Source: Pusillimonas sp. T2
GTDB taxonomy: Bacteria; Pseudomonadota; Gammaproteobacteria; Burkholderiales; Burkholderiaceae_B
NCBI RefSeq assembly: GCF_002236805.1
Contig: NZ_NIQA01000006.1
Location: 62,001 to 126,000, forward strand
DNA length: 64,000 nt
Reading direction: 5' to 3'
Shown here: positions 44,842 through 54,933 of the stretch, piece after piece
Position numbering within the stretch: position 1 is the stretch's first letter
Layout: each line of letters starts with the position of its first letter
The notes under the pieces: generated by a model
Told to the model about the DNA's origin: nothing
The model's database searches: none
Seen by the model: only the letters and a program-made list of their open reading frames with translations
Translations under genes and position numbers: made by a program

Positions 44842-47379
44842 CTACAACGTTCGGCCGAAATCGTCTGGGTTGGGCTGCACGTAGTAGCCCACAAACTGGC
44901 GCGTTTTATGATCGTCGATAAAGCCGGCGCTGCTGGACGCATGAGGAATCAGGTCGGGCGACTGAGGCCGCGAAATGACATAACCCTGCACGTAGTCGAC
45001 ACCCAAGTCTTTCAGGGTACGCAAGGTAGGGATATCTTCAGCCCATTCGGCAATGGTGAACATATTCAGGCTTTGCGCCAGGGTCACAATGGCGCGCACG
45101 ATGGCTACATCGGTAGGGTGGTCATTCATGCTGCGAATAAACGCACCATCGATCTTCAAGGCATTGGCCGGCAATTGCTTAAGGTATGCAAACGACGTGT
45201 AACCGGCGCCAAAGTCGTCTAGTGCCACACGCGCCCCCAGGCTTTGCAAGCGCGTAATAAAACTGCGCGTACTGGCCAAATCGTGCAACGCTACGGTTTC
45301 TGTAATTTCTACCAGCAACTTACGGGCCACATGGGCGTAACGCTCGAATGTGGCAAAAAACTCTTCAACAAAGGGCTCGTCGTTAAGAGACATGCCGCTT
45401 AAATTGACGCAAACAAAGGCAGTGTTGTCGAGCTTTCCTGAGTTTTCGTCAAGCCAGCTTAATGTTGTGTTGACCACCCAGCGGTCGATCTGACTCATGA
45501 CGCCGCTTTCTTCGGCTGCCGCGATAATTTTTCCGGTAGGTACCAGCTTGCCATTGCGGTCGTGCTTGCGCAGCAAGACTTCAAAATTCAGCGAACCAAA
45601 GGGGTCGCTTAGCGACATAATGGGCTGCATCACCAGCGACAGGCCATCGGACGAAAACCCACTGTTGAATTCGCGCAGTAGCCGCAGCTCCTGGCCTTGC
45701 TCGGCCAATTGACGGGCATCGTGGCGCTGCACCAGCACCTGCCCGGTTTGCGACTTGCGCGCCATTCGGGCAGCACGCTTGGCGACCACAATGGCATCTT
45801 CGGGTTCGAGCTGAGTATGCTCAAGCTCGACCAAGCCCATAGAACATTTGAACTTGAAGGGCGCGCCGCCAATCATCAACGGACGAACCAGAAGGTCGTC
45901 GATGATCTTCTGCGCCAGTTCGCGGGCCCTCTCAAGGGTAACGTTAGTAAAAAACAGTAAAAACTCAGAGCCCGTCAGCCGGCCCATTTGACCGTTCAGG
46001 CCTAATATTGCTTTAACGCGATCGCAGATTTGCCTCAGCACATCATCGCCCACCGCTTTGCCGTACAGGTTGTTGACGGTTTTCAATGAGTTCAGCTCAA
46101 GGTAGCCCAACTTGTACGTCTCGCACTCGGCCATGCGCTCAAGGCTGACCCGCAGCTCGGCGTCTACGCCATGGTGATTCAAGGTGTCGGTAAGCGGGTC
46201 GCGGTTGGCCTGCAAACGCAATTGCGAAATAGCATCGGTATGGCCGGTGATATCTTGCAGTGAGCCTTCGATCTGGTCATTTTCCAGAACCGCTTTAACC
46301 CGGTACGAGCTGCGCTTCTGGTCGGGCGACTGACGCAGGTTCTGCATTTCAAGTTCAACCTCGCCATCTCGCTCGAGATGATCGACCAGCTTGATCCAGG
46401 CTTGGCGGCCGAAATGATTTTCCCATAAGGCCTTTTCGCCCTCGAGGTTGGCTACTCCCAGCATGGCCAACAGCGCGGGATTCGCCCGGGTCAGGGCACC
46501 GCTCATGGAAAGGGTAAACAAACCCACCGGGGCGACGTTATACACCCGGCTCAGTTCGGCTTGCGCCTTAATGCGATGATGACGCTCTTTACGTTCGCTA
46601 TTGGCAATAACCAACGCAATCAGCAGACTGGACACAAACGCGGCCGCAATATGCATGATGGTGTCGTCAAACAGATCGACATGCAGCGCCGACGCAAACA
46701 GGCCCATGGCACCCGAACCAATGCCGATAACAACAGCAAGGGTTACGCTGTACCAAACGGCCTCGACAGAGCGGGTTAAACGAATGGCGCGAACCAGCAA
46801 AAACGCAACCAGGGCAATAGCAACGCCCACAACGCCCCACATGACGGGCAGAAACTGGTCGTAAGGCAACGCCAATGCCGCCACCAGCAACAATATGCCC
46901 GAGAAACGGCCCAGCGCCTGCAACCGCGCATGGCCAATTTGGGCTAGCTCGCTACGGAACAGTTGTGTGAACAGGGCGTAAGTCAGGATGTAATACAGCG
47001 CGATGGTGACCGCACGCATTAGCGGCACCAGGGTGAGAGGTACGGCCTGGCCTAACCAGAGCGTATCCCAGCCCATGGACAAGGCTGTCAGCCGCAAATT
47101 ACCAACAAGCCAACCCGCGAACAGCACATACAGCCATTTACGACTGGCGGCAGCGACGAGCAACAAGGCCAAAGACAGCGCCAGAACCACGCCTTCGAGC
47201 ATGGGAATGGCCTGAAAAGCACCCGAGGCGAAATAACTGACTCGCCCCCAATAGATGAGCGTACCCAGCGCAAAAAGCACGACGACGAACGGGACGGTAT
47301 ATGCGGCAAATGCACTGACCACACGATCAAGGCCGGTCTCGCCGGGCTTAGCCTGCGTTTGGTCTTGTGCTGGTTTCAT
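44842..47379 (-). CDS. Membrane PAS-GGDEF-EAL protein, probable c-di-GMP phosphodiesterase
   Basis: 845 residues from the ATG at 47379 (a TTG at 47388 is also in frame). About seven to eight N-terminal membrane helices (to about residue 260), a PAS-like domain (RVYNVAPVGLFTLSMSG), a GGDEF domain and an EAL domain. The GGDEF site is degenerate: TGSEF at 469-473. The EAL site reads EVL (E600), with the other expected residues present: N659 (VNLSG), E694 (ITE), D721-D722 (DDFGAGY), K742 (KIDGAF), E781 (AEWAE) and Q798 (QGY). So cleavage of c-di-GMP is likely and synthesis is not. It lies 42 bases after lysA. It may affect adhesion traits such as the giant adhesin, which is inference only. Confidence 0.9.
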   Translation of the reverse strand: MKPAQDQTQAKPGETGLDRVVSAFAAYTVPFVVVLFALGTLIYWGRVSYFASGAFQAIPMLEGVVLALSLALLLVAAASRKWLYVLFAGWLVGNLRLTALSMGWDTLWLGQAVPLTLVPLMRAVTIALYYILTYALFTQLFRSELAQIGHARLQALGRFSGILLLVAALALPYDQFLPVMWGVVGVAIALVAFLLVRAIRLTRSVEAVWYSVTLAVVIGIGSGAMGLFASALHVDLFDDTIMHIAAAFVSSLLIALVIANSERKERHHRIKAQAELSRVYNVAPVGLFTLSMSGALTRANPALLAMLGVANLEGEKALWENHFGRQAWIKLVDHLERDGEVELEMQNLRQSPDQKRSSYRVKAVLENDQIEGSLQDITGHTDAISQLRLQANRDPLTDTLNHHGVDAELRVSLERMAECETYKLGYLELNSLKTVNNLYGKAVGDDVLRQICDRVKAILGLNGQMGRLTGSEFLLFFTNVTLERARELAQKIIDDLLVRPLMIGGAPFKFKCSMGLVELEHTQLEPEDAIVVAKRAARMARKSQTGQVLVQRHDARQLAEQGQELRLLREFNSGFSSDGLSLVMQPIMSLSDPFGSLNFEVLLRKHDRNGKLVPTGKIIAAAEESGVMSQIDRWVVNTTLSWLDENSGKLDNTAFVCVNLSGMSLNDEPFVEEFFATFERYAHVARKLLVEITETVALHDLASTRSFITRLQSLGARVALDDFGAGYTSFAYLKQLPANALKIDGAFIRSMNDHPTDVAIVRAIVTLAQSLNMFTIAEWAEDIPTLRTLKDLGVDYVQGYVISRPQSPDLIPHASSSAGFIDDHKTRQFVGYYVQPNPDDFGRTL

Positions 47380-47421
47380 ACCGCTCAAAATACAACCATC
47401 CTGCTCCCCGAGCTTGCTGCG

Positions 47422-48687
47422 TTAATCAAGTACGACTTCATGTTCAAAAAGGCTTTCCAGCTTCTCACGAGGGCGCACCACGGTAAAGGTGTCGTTATCG
47501 ACCATGACCTCGGCGGCACGCGGACGCGTATTGTATTGACTGGCCATGGTGAAGGCATAGGCCCCCGCAGACATAATCGCCAATAAATCGCCCTGCGCCA
47601 ATGCCAGGCTACGATTACGGGCCAGCCAGTCACCGCTTTCACAGATGGGGCCAACAATATCGTAGGTTTGTACTTGCCCGCCAACCGGCGTCACAACCTG
47701 CTCAACGCTGTGCCATGCATCGTAAAGCGTGGGGCGGATCAGATCGTTCATGGCCGCATCGACAATAGCGAAGTTTTTAGCATCGGTATGTTTCAGATAT
47801 TCGATGCGTGTGAGTAACACACCCGCGTTGCCCACCAACGATCGCCCGGGCTCGAGCACTATTTGCAAATGCCCGAAACCTTGCGCGTCAAGCTTTTCGA
47901 ACACTTTGTCGAGGAGCATTTTGGGCGTCAAAGGGGTCTCGTCGGTGTAACGAATCCCGATACCGCCGCCCAGGTCGAGGTGCCGGATATTCACACCCAG
48001 GCCTGCCAAGTGCTTAATAAGCACCAACAATTTGTCGAGCGCATCGAGATAAGGGCTGACCTCGGTGATTTGCGAGCCGATATGACAATCGACCCCGACA
48101 ATGTCGAGGCTGTCGTACTGCAACGCGCGCTGATACACGCCGGGCGCGTCTTCGATGGCAATACCGAACTTGTTTTCTTTCAGGCCGGTAGAAATATAAG
48201 GGTGCGTCTGGGCATCGACATCGGGGTTGACACGCAGCGATACAGGCGCAACCTTACCCATGTCGTGAGCCACCTGGGCCAGGCGCTGAAGTTCGGGTTC
48301 GGACTCAACGTTGAAACACTTTACGCCGGCCTTGAGCGCGGCGCGCATTTCCCACTCTTGTTTGCCAACACCCGAAAACACCACTTTACCGGCATCGCCG
48401 CCAACGGCCAGCACGCGAGCCAGCTCGCCGCCCGACACGATATCAAAGCCGGACCCGAGCTTGCGAAACTCGTTTAAGACCGCCAGGTTGGAGTTGGCTT
48501 TCATGCCATAACACACCAGCACATTACGGCCGATAGCCGCTTGCTGATATGCCCCCCAGGCATCGTGCAGCGCCCGCTTTGAATAGACGTATAGCGGGGT
48601 GCCGAAGCGCTCTGCCAGTAGGGTCAGGGGAACGTTTTCGGCGTGAAGCACACCCTGATGAAACGCAAAATGGGGGGAGACGGTCAT
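47422..48687 (-). CDS. lysA: Diaminopimelate decarboxylase
   Basis: 421 residues. Alanine-racemase-fold PLP enzyme: lysine in [20 protein letters not shown], glycine-rich [11 protein letters not shown] phosphate loop, [11 protein letters not shown] and the second-subunit cysteine in CESGDWLA. Final step of lysine synthesis and control point of the meso-DAP pool for peptidoglycan. It follows lptM after an 85-base spacer holding a hairpin-plus-T-run. Confidence 0.96.
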   Translation of the reverse strand: MTVSPHFAFHQGVLHAENVPLTLLAERFGTPLYVYSKRALHDAWGAYQQAAIGRNVLVCYGMKANSNLAVLNEFRKLGSGFDIVSGGELARVLAVGGDAGKVVFSGVGKQEWEMRAALKAGVKCFNVESEPELQRLAQVAHDMGKVAPVSLRVNPDVDAQTHPYISTGLKENKFGIAIEDAPGVYQRALQYDSLDIVGVDCHIGSQITEVSPYLDALDKLLVLIKHLAGLGVNIRHLDLGGGIGIRYTDETPLTPKMLLDKVFEKLDAQGFGHLQIVLEPGRSLVGNAGVLLTRIEYLKHTDAKNFAIVDAAMNDLIRPTLYDAWHSVEQVVTPVGGQVQTYDIVGPICESGDWLARNRSLALAQGDLLAIMSAGAYAFTMASQYNTRPRAAEVMVDNDTFTVVRPREKLESLFEHEVVLD

Positions 48688-48711
48688 TGTGAAGCTTTTA
48701 TTACAATTAAC

Positions 48712-48747
48712 AAAAAACAGCGTCTAATCATATCAATGATCAGACGC
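48712..48747 (-). terminator. Intrinsic terminator between lptM and lysA
   Basis: On the minus strand GCGTCT and ATGAT/ATCAT arms (11 bp with one mismatch, four-base loop) are followed by TGTTTTTTG. It would end lptM transcripts or attenuate read-through into lysA, which starts 25 bases later. Confidence 0.8.
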
Positions 48748-48772
48748 CGATAGGAGTTTTAACATACGAGGG

Positions 48773-48970
48773 TTAACGCGATGTTGCAGGCCCTTCAGAC
48801 ATGTTTTGCGGGGCCGGTGGCGGTTGCGTCAGTGCTGGATCGGGGGCTTCGGGGGGCGGCATGTAAAGCGCCCCTTTGTAGCCGCAGGCAGCCAACGTCA
48901 AAAACATGGCCATGCTGGCTACAATGCGGGTAACCGATGCCGCGGTTGTCGATGTACAAGTCGCGCGCAT
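48773..48970 (-). CDS. lptM: LPS translocon maturation chaperone LptM (small lipoprotein)
   Basis: 65 residues from the ATG at 48970, with GGAG nine bases before it. A signal peptide with a lipobox (LTLAACGYKGALYMPPP) then a proline-rich tail; the CGYKGALYMP segment is the YifL/LptM signature. LptM helps oxidative assembly of the LptDE outer-membrane translocon. Next to lysA as in many proteobacteria, and divergent from cyaY. Confidence 0.88.
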   Translation of the reverse strand: MRATCTSTTAASVTRIVASMAMFLTLAACGYKGALYMPPPEAPDPALTQPPPAPQNMSEGPATSR

Positions 48971-49005
48971 AAATTCATACTCCAAAAGCTTTGCAGGTAG
49001 CCATT

Positions 49006-49338
49006 ATGAACGAAACAGAATTTCTTGCACGCAGTGAAGCCATCCTGGACCACATCGAAAGCCAGTCTGACGACTGGATGTCGCTTTATGACATCGACGT
49101 CGAAGCCAATCGTAGCGGCAACGTATTAACGCTGATTTTCGACAACAGCATTCATGTCGTCATCAACAGCCAGGCGCCCATGCAAGAAATGTGGGTGGCG
49201 GCGCGCAGCGGGGGCTTTCATTACCGCTTCGACGGCACGCATTGGGTCGATACCCGTGGCGGCCCAAACATGGCAGACGCACTTTCACAGATTTGCACCG
49301 AAGCCTGCGGCGGGCAACCTATTAAAGTCGTGGTGTAG
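49006..49338 (+). CDS. cyaY: Iron-sulfur cluster assembly protein CyaY (frataxin)
   Basis: 110 residues from the ATG at 49006 (MNETEFLARSEAILDHIE). Frataxin fold: an acidic first helix, then strands with the NSIHVVINSQAP and GGFHYRF segments, ending in a QICTEACGG helix. Iron donor or regulator for the Isc machinery. It starts 35 bases from the divergent lptM. Confidence 0.93.
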   Translation: MNETEFLARSEAILDHIESQSDDWMSLYDIDVEANRSGNVLTLIFDNSIHVVINSQAPMQEMWVAARSGGFHYRFDGTHWVDTRGGPNMADALSQICTEACGGQPIKVVV

Positions 49339-49419
49339 CCTGCCAAGAGCGCTAGGCTACCGGCGCTTGCTGCACCGGTAGCTCACCAGCCTTCAGGGCG
49401 GTACCGCCCGAAAGACTGG

Positions 49420-51906
49420 CTAGAACTGCACACGTTGGGGTTGTGCCGCTTCGGGGGCAGGGCCATACGACGGACCGCCACCACCCAACTGATCTAACAG
49501 CGCCCCAATGCCATCAGCCCCCCCAGCCGGCGCCGCACCACTCGGTGTAGCCCCTTGGGGAATCTGGCCATTCAGCATGAGCTCTTCAGGCGACGGCAAA
49601 CCGACCCGGGCCACGGCCTTGCCTGGCGGGAACTCGGCAAAGTAAAAGTCGCCGCCTTCGCGCGTCAAACCTTCGGGCAACGGACCGGGCTCAGCAATAG
49701 GCTGGTCTTTAAGCGCTACGCGCATGTAATCAAGCCAGATCGGCAGCGAAGCGCCACCCCCCGTTTCGCGAGAGCCCAACGACCGCGGCTGATCAAAGCC
49801 CATCCAGGCCACGCCCACAATATTTGGAGTGAAGCCAGCGAACCAGGCGTCGTGAGAATCGTTGGTAGTGCCGGTTTTACCGCCGACATCAGGGCGTTTC
49901 AGATCGCGTGCCAAACGCGCTGCCGTACCTTGGCGAGCAATACCGCGCATGATGTCGTTCATGACATAGGCCGTACGCGGGTCAATAACACGTGCAGCCG
50001 CGTCTCCGGCCACAACAGGCTTGGCCTGCATAATGACCTTGCCATCGGCATCGGTCACGCGGTCGATAAGGTAGGGCGGCACCCGGTAACCCCCGTTAGC
50101 AAACACCGAATACCCACCGGCCAGTTGCAGCGGCGTCACGCCGCCCGCCCCAAGGGCCAAGGGCAGCACTGCGGGGTTACGCGCACGTTCGAAACCAAAA
50201 CGGGTGATGTAGTCTTGCACGTACTGCGGGCCAACCGCTTGCATGATACGTATAGACACCATGTTTTTGGACTTATACAAACCCTCGCGCAGGGTCAGCA
50301 TGGGCTCGTAGGTATTGCCGTAGTTTTTGGGCTCCCACGCTTTCGAGCCGGTTTGCTCTGCCGTCAAACGGAAGGGCTCGTCGGATACCTGCGTCGCAGG
50401 TGTCATGCCGCGCTCGAGTGCACTGGCGTAGATAAAGGGCTTGAAGGCCGAGCCGGGCTGACGCCACGCCTGCGTCACCCGATTAAATTGCTCTTCAAAG
50501 TCAAAGCCGCCCACCATGGCCCTGATGGCGCCGTCTTGCGGGCGCAACGCCACAAAAGCCGCCTGCACCGAAGGACGATTTAAGAGCTCCCAGGCGTCGC
50601 CATTTTTACGGACATACACCACCGAACCACGCGAAATGCGGACGTCGGCCTTGGCGTTTTTAGCCAAGCCCCGAGCTACGACCTTAAGGGCCGATTTGTC
50701 GGTGATCTCGACAATTTGTTCCGGGCTACGCGCTACTACGATCTTGTCTGGCGCGGCAGACAACACCAGGCCAACCAGCAAGTCGTCGCTATCGCGGTAC
50801 TTGTCCTGGATTTTCTCAAGAACGGCATCGAACTGCTCGGCGTTGTTCTCTATACCATCGGGCAAGTCGATAGTTTCTTCAGGACCGGGGTAAGGCGCAC
50901 GACGGGTGTAGTCAAGAATGCCGTTGCGCACGGCCTCGTAGGCCTGCTGCTGCTCTTTTGAGTCGATGGTGGTGTAGATATTGAACCCACGCGAATAGAT
51001 GTTGTCTTGGTAAACCGTAAACAACAACTGACGCGCCAGCTCTGCCGCGTATTCGGCATGAATGGCATAGCCGCCCGCAGGCGTGCCAGGGGCCGACTTC
51101 AGCACAATGGGCTGAGCAGCCGCCTGCTGATACTCTTCGGGGGTGATATAGCCCAGGTCGCGCATGCGGCCCAACACATACATTTGGCGTGATTTTGCAC
51201 GCGACAAATTGGCAATAGGGTTAAACCTCGACGGTGCCTTCGGAATGCCCGCCAGCATGGCGGCTTCGGCAAGTGTGATGTCGGGCAACGGTTTGCCAAA
51301 ATATGTACGCGACGCCGCCGCAAACCCATACGAACGATGCCCCAGGTAAATCTGGTTCATGTACAGATCGAGAATTTCGTTCTTCGACAGGGTGGCTTCG
51401 ATTTTGAACGTCAGCAGCAGTTCGTAGAACTTGCGGGTGTAAGTTTTTTCTGAAGACAAATAGAAATTACGGGCCACCTGCATGGTAATGGTGCTGGCGC
51501 CTTGCGTTTTGGCCATGCTAACCATATTTGCCAACGCTGCACGCCCCACGCCCATCCAGTCGATACCACTATGCTGGTAAAAACGGTCGTCTTCAGCCGC
51601 CAAAATCGCCGACTTCATGACGTCGGGGATCTCGTTGAACCGCAGCACATTGCGCCGCTCTTCGCCGAATTCGCCAATCAGGACCTTGTCGGCCGTGTAA
51701 ATACGCAGCGGCACCCGCGGCCGGTAATCGATCATGGCGGACAAGTCGGGCAGGTTAGGCCAGGCCAACGCCAGTGCCAGCGTCCCCAACAATGCGCCAC
51801 ACAAGCCCAGGCCGGCAAAAAACACGGCTGTTTTGATCAGAAAACGCCGGACCCAATGACTTGATTCGGGGGCCGCGTTTTTGGAAGATTTTGCAGATGA
51901 ACTCAT
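49420..51906 (-). CDS. mrcA: Penicillin-binding protein 1A
   Basis: 828-residue bifunctional peptidoglycan synthase. An N-terminal membrane helix (about 23-48), glycosyltransferase 51 motifs (AAEDDRFYQHSGID with the catalytic Glu, GASTITMQVARN, KNEILDLYMNQIYLG), an OB-like linker and a transpeptidase with SxxK in RQPGSAFKP, SxN in KSKNMVS and KTG in GGKTGTTND. The C-terminal tail is Gly/Pro/Ala-rich. Divergent from aroK with 117 bases between; the pilMNOPQ genes often found between mrcA and aroK are not here. Confidence 0.96.
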   Translation of the reverse strand: MSSSAKSSKNAAPESSHWVRRFLIKTAVFFAGLGLCGALLGTLALALAWPNLPDLSAMIDYRPRVPLRIYTADKVLIGEFGEERRNVLRFNEIPDVMKSAILAAEDDRFYQHSGIDWMGVGRAALANMVSMAKTQGASTITMQVARNFYLSSEKTYTRKFYELLLTFKIEATLSKNEILDLYMNQIYLGHRSYGFAAASRTYFGKPLPDITLAEAAMLAGIPKAPSRFNPIANLSRAKSRQMYVLGRMRDLGYITPEEYQQAAAQPIVLKSAPGTPAGGYAIHAEYAAELARQLLFTVYQDNIYSRGFNIYTTIDSKEQQQAYEAVRNGILDYTRRAPYPGPEETIDLPDGIENNAEQFDAVLEKIQDKYRDSDDLLVGLVLSAAPDKIVVARSPEQIVEITDKSALKVVARGLAKNAKADVRISRGSVVYVRKNGDAWELLNRPSVQAAFVALRPQDGAIRAMVGGFDFEEQFNRVTQAWRQPGSAFKPFIYASALERGMTPATQVSDEPFRLTAEQTGSKAWEPKNYGNTYEPMLTLREGLYKSKNMVSIRIMQAVGPQYVQDYITRFGFERARNPAVLPLALGAGGVTPLQLAGGYSVFANGGYRVPPYLIDRVTDADGKVIMQAKPVVAGDAAARVIDPRTAYVMNDIMRGIARQGTAARLARDLKRPDVGGKTGTTNDSHDAWFAGFTPNIVGVAWMGFDQPRSLGSRETGGGASLPIWLDYMRVALKDQPIAEPGPLPEGLTREGGDFYFAEFPPGKAVARVGLPSPEELMLNGQIPQGATPSGAAPAGGADGIGALLDQLGGGGPSYGPAPEAAQPQRVQF

Positions 51907-52023
51907 TTAAGGGCGATTTTAAGTCGGGGATGAATCAGACTATGATGGATGCTTCAGGTTTATGTAACAGTTTAATGCAGCATCCGCGACCACTGGCCCG
52001 TTGGCTAGTGGGATAATACACAA

Positions 52024-52599
52024 ATGAACGACACGACACGCAACCTTGCCGAACCCTGCGTGGTGGCTTTGCCGCACAACCGCCCGATTTTTTTGGTGGG
52101 CATGATGGGCGCCGGTAAAACAACCATTGGGCGCAGCCTGGCCAAAATACTGGGCCGCGAATTCATTGACCTTGATCAAGCCATTGAAGCGCGCTGCGGC
52201 GTGCCGGTTTCACATATCTTTGAGGTCGAAGGCGAAGAAGGGTTCCGTAAACGCGAAACCCTTTTACTCGACGAATACTCTCAGCAACCGGGTATTGTAC
52301 TGGCGACAGGCGGCGGTGCGGTACTTGCGGCGCAAAATCGGCGCATCCTGGCCGAACGTGGCGTGGTTGTTTATTTACGCGCCTCTGACGAAGAACTCTA
52401 CCGTCGTGTCGCCAAAGACCGCAACCGCCCACTGTTGCAAACCGCCAACCCGCGCGCCCGCGTAACCGAATTACTTACCCAACGCGCCCCGCTCTACGAA
52501 GAAGTCGCCCACGTCGCTTTCGACACGGGCAGCATGCCCATTGCCCAAGCCGCCGACGCCCTGGTTCAACTGCTTAAATCAACTCCTGTTCCATCATGA
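52024..52599 (+). CDS. aroK: Shikimate kinase
   Basis: 191 residues. P-loop [18 protein letters not shown], shikimate-binding [16 protein letters not shown] and the lid RPLLQT. Phosphorylates shikimate in aromatic amino-acid synthesis. Overlaps aroB by four bases (ATGA). Confidence 0.96.
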   Translation: MNDTTRNLAEPCVVALPHNRPIFLVGMMGAGKTTIGRSLAKILGREFIDLDQAIEARCGVPVSHIFEVEGEEGFRKRETLLLDEYSQQPGIVLATGGGAVLAAQNRRILAERGVVVYLRASDEELYRRVAKDRNRPLLQTANPRARVTELLTQRAPLYEEVAHVAFDTGSMPIAQAADALVQLLKSTPVPS

Positions 52600-53684
52600 C
52601 TACAACTGTCAACGTTGCCACCCCCGGTGGGCATTACCCCATTCACATCGGCACGGGTCGCCTCGACCACCTTCACGAAAGCGTGCCCGCCGATGCCACT
52701 GCCATCGCACTCGTCACCAACCCCACAGTAGGCGACCTGTATGCCAAAAGGGCAACAGCAGCCCTGCAAAAGTCGGGCAAAACAGTCATTACCATTACGC
52801 TTCCCGACGGCGAAACCTACAAAGACTGGCAAACACTTAATCTCATTTTTGATGGCTTGTTACAAAACCGCCTCGACCGCAAATGCCTGCTGGTCGCACT
52901 GGGCGGCGGCGTTATCGGCGACATGGTCGGCTTTGCCGCGTCAAGCTACATGCGCGGCGTACGCTTTTTACAGGTACCCACTACGGTGCTGTCGCAAGTC
53001 GACTCGTCAGTCGGTGGCAAAACCGCCATTAACCACCCCCTGGGCAAAAACATGATCGGTGCGTTTTACCAGCCCATCGCAGTCGAAATCGACATCGATG
53101 TGCTCCACACGCTGCCCGAACGCGAAATTTCCGCGGGCCTGGCCGAAGTCATCAAGTACGGTTTAATTATCGATGCCGAATTCTTCGACTGGTGTGAAGC
53201 CCATGTCGATGCACTTCGCGCACTCGACGCCGATGCAATTCGCTATGCCATCCAACGGTCATGCGAACTTAAAGCTTATGTCGTTGGCCAAGATGAACGC
53301 GAATCGGGCCTGCGCGCCATACTTAACTTCGGTCACACCTTCGGGCACGCGATTGAAGCCGGCATGGGCTATGGCGAATGGTTGCACGGTGAAGCCGTGG
53401 GCTGCGGCATGGTGCAGGCAGCCGCACTGTCTGCGGTCACCACCGGGCTCGATGCCGCTAGTGTCCAGCGTGTTCACGACCTGGTCCATGCCATTGGCTG
53501 CCCGGTCGTACCGCCCAACCTGGGTACCGAGCGCTGGGTCGAACTGATGCAGGTAGACAAAAAAACCGAGGGCGGGCACCTGCGCTTCGTGCTTCTGCCT
53601 AAAATAGGCCAGGCCGTTGTGCAAGGCGCACCCCTTAATGTGGTGCGCGACGTCTTGCATAAAACGGCAGTCCCGGTTTTATAA
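52596..53684 (+). CDS. aroB: 3-Dehydroquinate synthase
   Basis: 362 residues. NAD-binding [16 protein letters not shown], the catalytic region [18 protein letters not shown], zinc ligands in EVIKYG and [11 protein letters not shown], and a HGEAV motif. Converts DAHP to 3-dehydroquinate. Coupled to aroK and followed nine bases later by dgt. Confidence 0.97.
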   Translation: MTTTVNVATPGGHYPIHIGTGRLDHLHESVPADATAIALVTNPTVGDLYAKRATAALQKSGKTVITITLPDGETYKDWQTLNLIFDGLLQNRLDRKCLLVALGGGVIGDMVGFAASSYMRGVRFLQVPTTVLSQVDSSVGGKTAINHPLGKNMIGAFYQPIAVEIDIDVLHTLPEREISAGLAEVIKYGLIIDAEFFDWCEAHVDALRALDADAIRYAIQRSCELKAYVVGQDERESGLRAILNFGHTFGHAIEAGMGYGEWLHGEAVGCGMVQAAALSAVTTGLDAASVQRVHDLVHAIGCPVVPPNLGTERWVELMQVDKKTEGGHLRFVLLPKIGQAVVQGAPLNVVRDVLHKTAVPVL

Positions 53685-53693
53685 GGAGCTTGA

Positions 53694-54833
53694 ATGGCGG
53701 TGTTGGCCCCGTACGCATGTCGTCCAGAACAGTCCCGAGGCCGGGTCCATCCCGAAGCACCGCCTGCCGGCCGCACCGAGTTCCAACGCGACCGCGACCG
53801 CATCATTCATTGCAATGCCTTCAGGCTGCTCGAATACAAAACCCAGGTCTTCATCAACCACGAAGGCGACCTGTTTCGTACGCGCTTGACGCACAGTATC
53901 GAAGTCGCGCAAATTGCCCGCAGCCTGGCGCGTAACCTGGGCCTGCACGAAGACCTGACCGAGGCCATTTCGTTGGCTCACGACCTGGGCCACACGCCGT
54001 TTGGGCACGCCGGCCAAGACGAGCTTAACGCGTGCATGCGCGAACTGGCGCCCAGCGCTGGCGGCTTCGAACATAACCTGCAAAGCCTGCGCGTGGTCGA
54101 CACCCTCGAAGAGCGCTATGCCGCGTTTAATGGCCTGAATCTGTGCTTCGAAACCCGTGAAGGCATCCTTAAACATTGCTCGTTAAAGCATGCCCGGCAA
54201 CTCGGCGTCATTGGTGAACGATTCATCCTGCGGCAGCAGCCTTCGTTAGAAGCGCAAATTGCCAACTTGGCCGACGAAATCGCCTACAACAACCACGACA
54301 TCGACGATGGCCTGCGTTCGGGTTTGATTACCATCGAGCAACTACAAATGCTGGAAATTTTTGCCACGCATCATGCTCAAGTCACCCGCCGCTATCGCAA
54401 CCTCGACCGTAAACGCGTCATTGCCGAAACGATACGGGCCATGATCAACACGCTGATCATTGACCTGACCGACACCACCCTGGCCAATATCGAACAGCAC
54501 CAGCCCGACAGCCCCGATGCCGTCAGGCGCTGCCCGCCGCTGGCGGCATTTTCGCCGCCCGTACGGGCCCAGGCCGACGCCCTGAAGCGTTTCTTGCTTG
54601 AAAATTTGTACCGGCACCACCAGGTGATGCGCATGACGACCAAGGCACGACGCATTGTGCGCGAACTGTTCACAGCCTACTTGAACGAGCCCCGGTTATT
54701 GTCAAAAGAGTACCGGCGCGACAACGACGCCGAGCAGGCCCGCGCAATTGCCGACTATATTGCCGGCATGACGGACCGCTACGCCATAAAAGAGCACCGC
54801 GAACTGTTCCAGATGAACGGCGCGCAGGTGTAA
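53694..54833 (+). CDS. dgt: dGTPase-like HD-domain triphosphohydrolase
   Basis: 379 residues; AAGGAG-like site before the ATG. HD-domain metal ligands in [14 protein letters not shown] (H) and [15 protein letters not shown] (HD), then [14 protein letters not shown]. Hydrolyses dNTPs to nucleosides and triphosphate. The length and aroKB neighbourhood fit the type 2 dGTPase-like group common in betaproteobacteria. Confidence 0.93.
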   Translation: MAVLAPYACRPEQSRGRVHPEAPPAGRTEFQRDRDRIIHCNAFRLLEYKTQVFINHEGDLFRTRLTHSIEVAQIARSLARNLGLHEDLTEAISLAHDLGHTPFGHAGQDELNACMRELAPSAGGFEHNLQSLRVVDTLEERYAAFNGLNLCFETREGILKHCSLKHARQLGVIGERFILRQQPSLEAQIANLADEIAYNNHDIDDGLRSGLITIEQLQMLEIFATHHAQVTRRYRNLDRKRVIAETIRAMINTLIIDLTDTTLANIEQHQPDSPDAVRRCPPLAAFSPPVRAQADALKRFLLENLYRHHQVMRMTTKARRIVRELFTAYLNEPRLLSKEYRRDNDAEQARAIADYIAGMTDRYAIKEHRELFQMNGAQV

Positions 54834-54933
54834 GCCAACAGGCGGTGCCAGGCGCCTATCGCGGCAACCACAGACGCAATAACACCCAGCCAGGCAAAAG
54901 CGCCCATCCCGGGTCTTAATCAAATACGTCAGA

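Noticed and set aside
54803-54912. Short minus-strand ORF (about 42 codons, MGAFAWLGVIASVVAAIGAW) between dgt and dsbD
   Set aside because: It has one hydrophobic stretch but no convincing ribosome site, runs into the dgt 3' end and has no known relative; it may be a remnant but cannot be supported.
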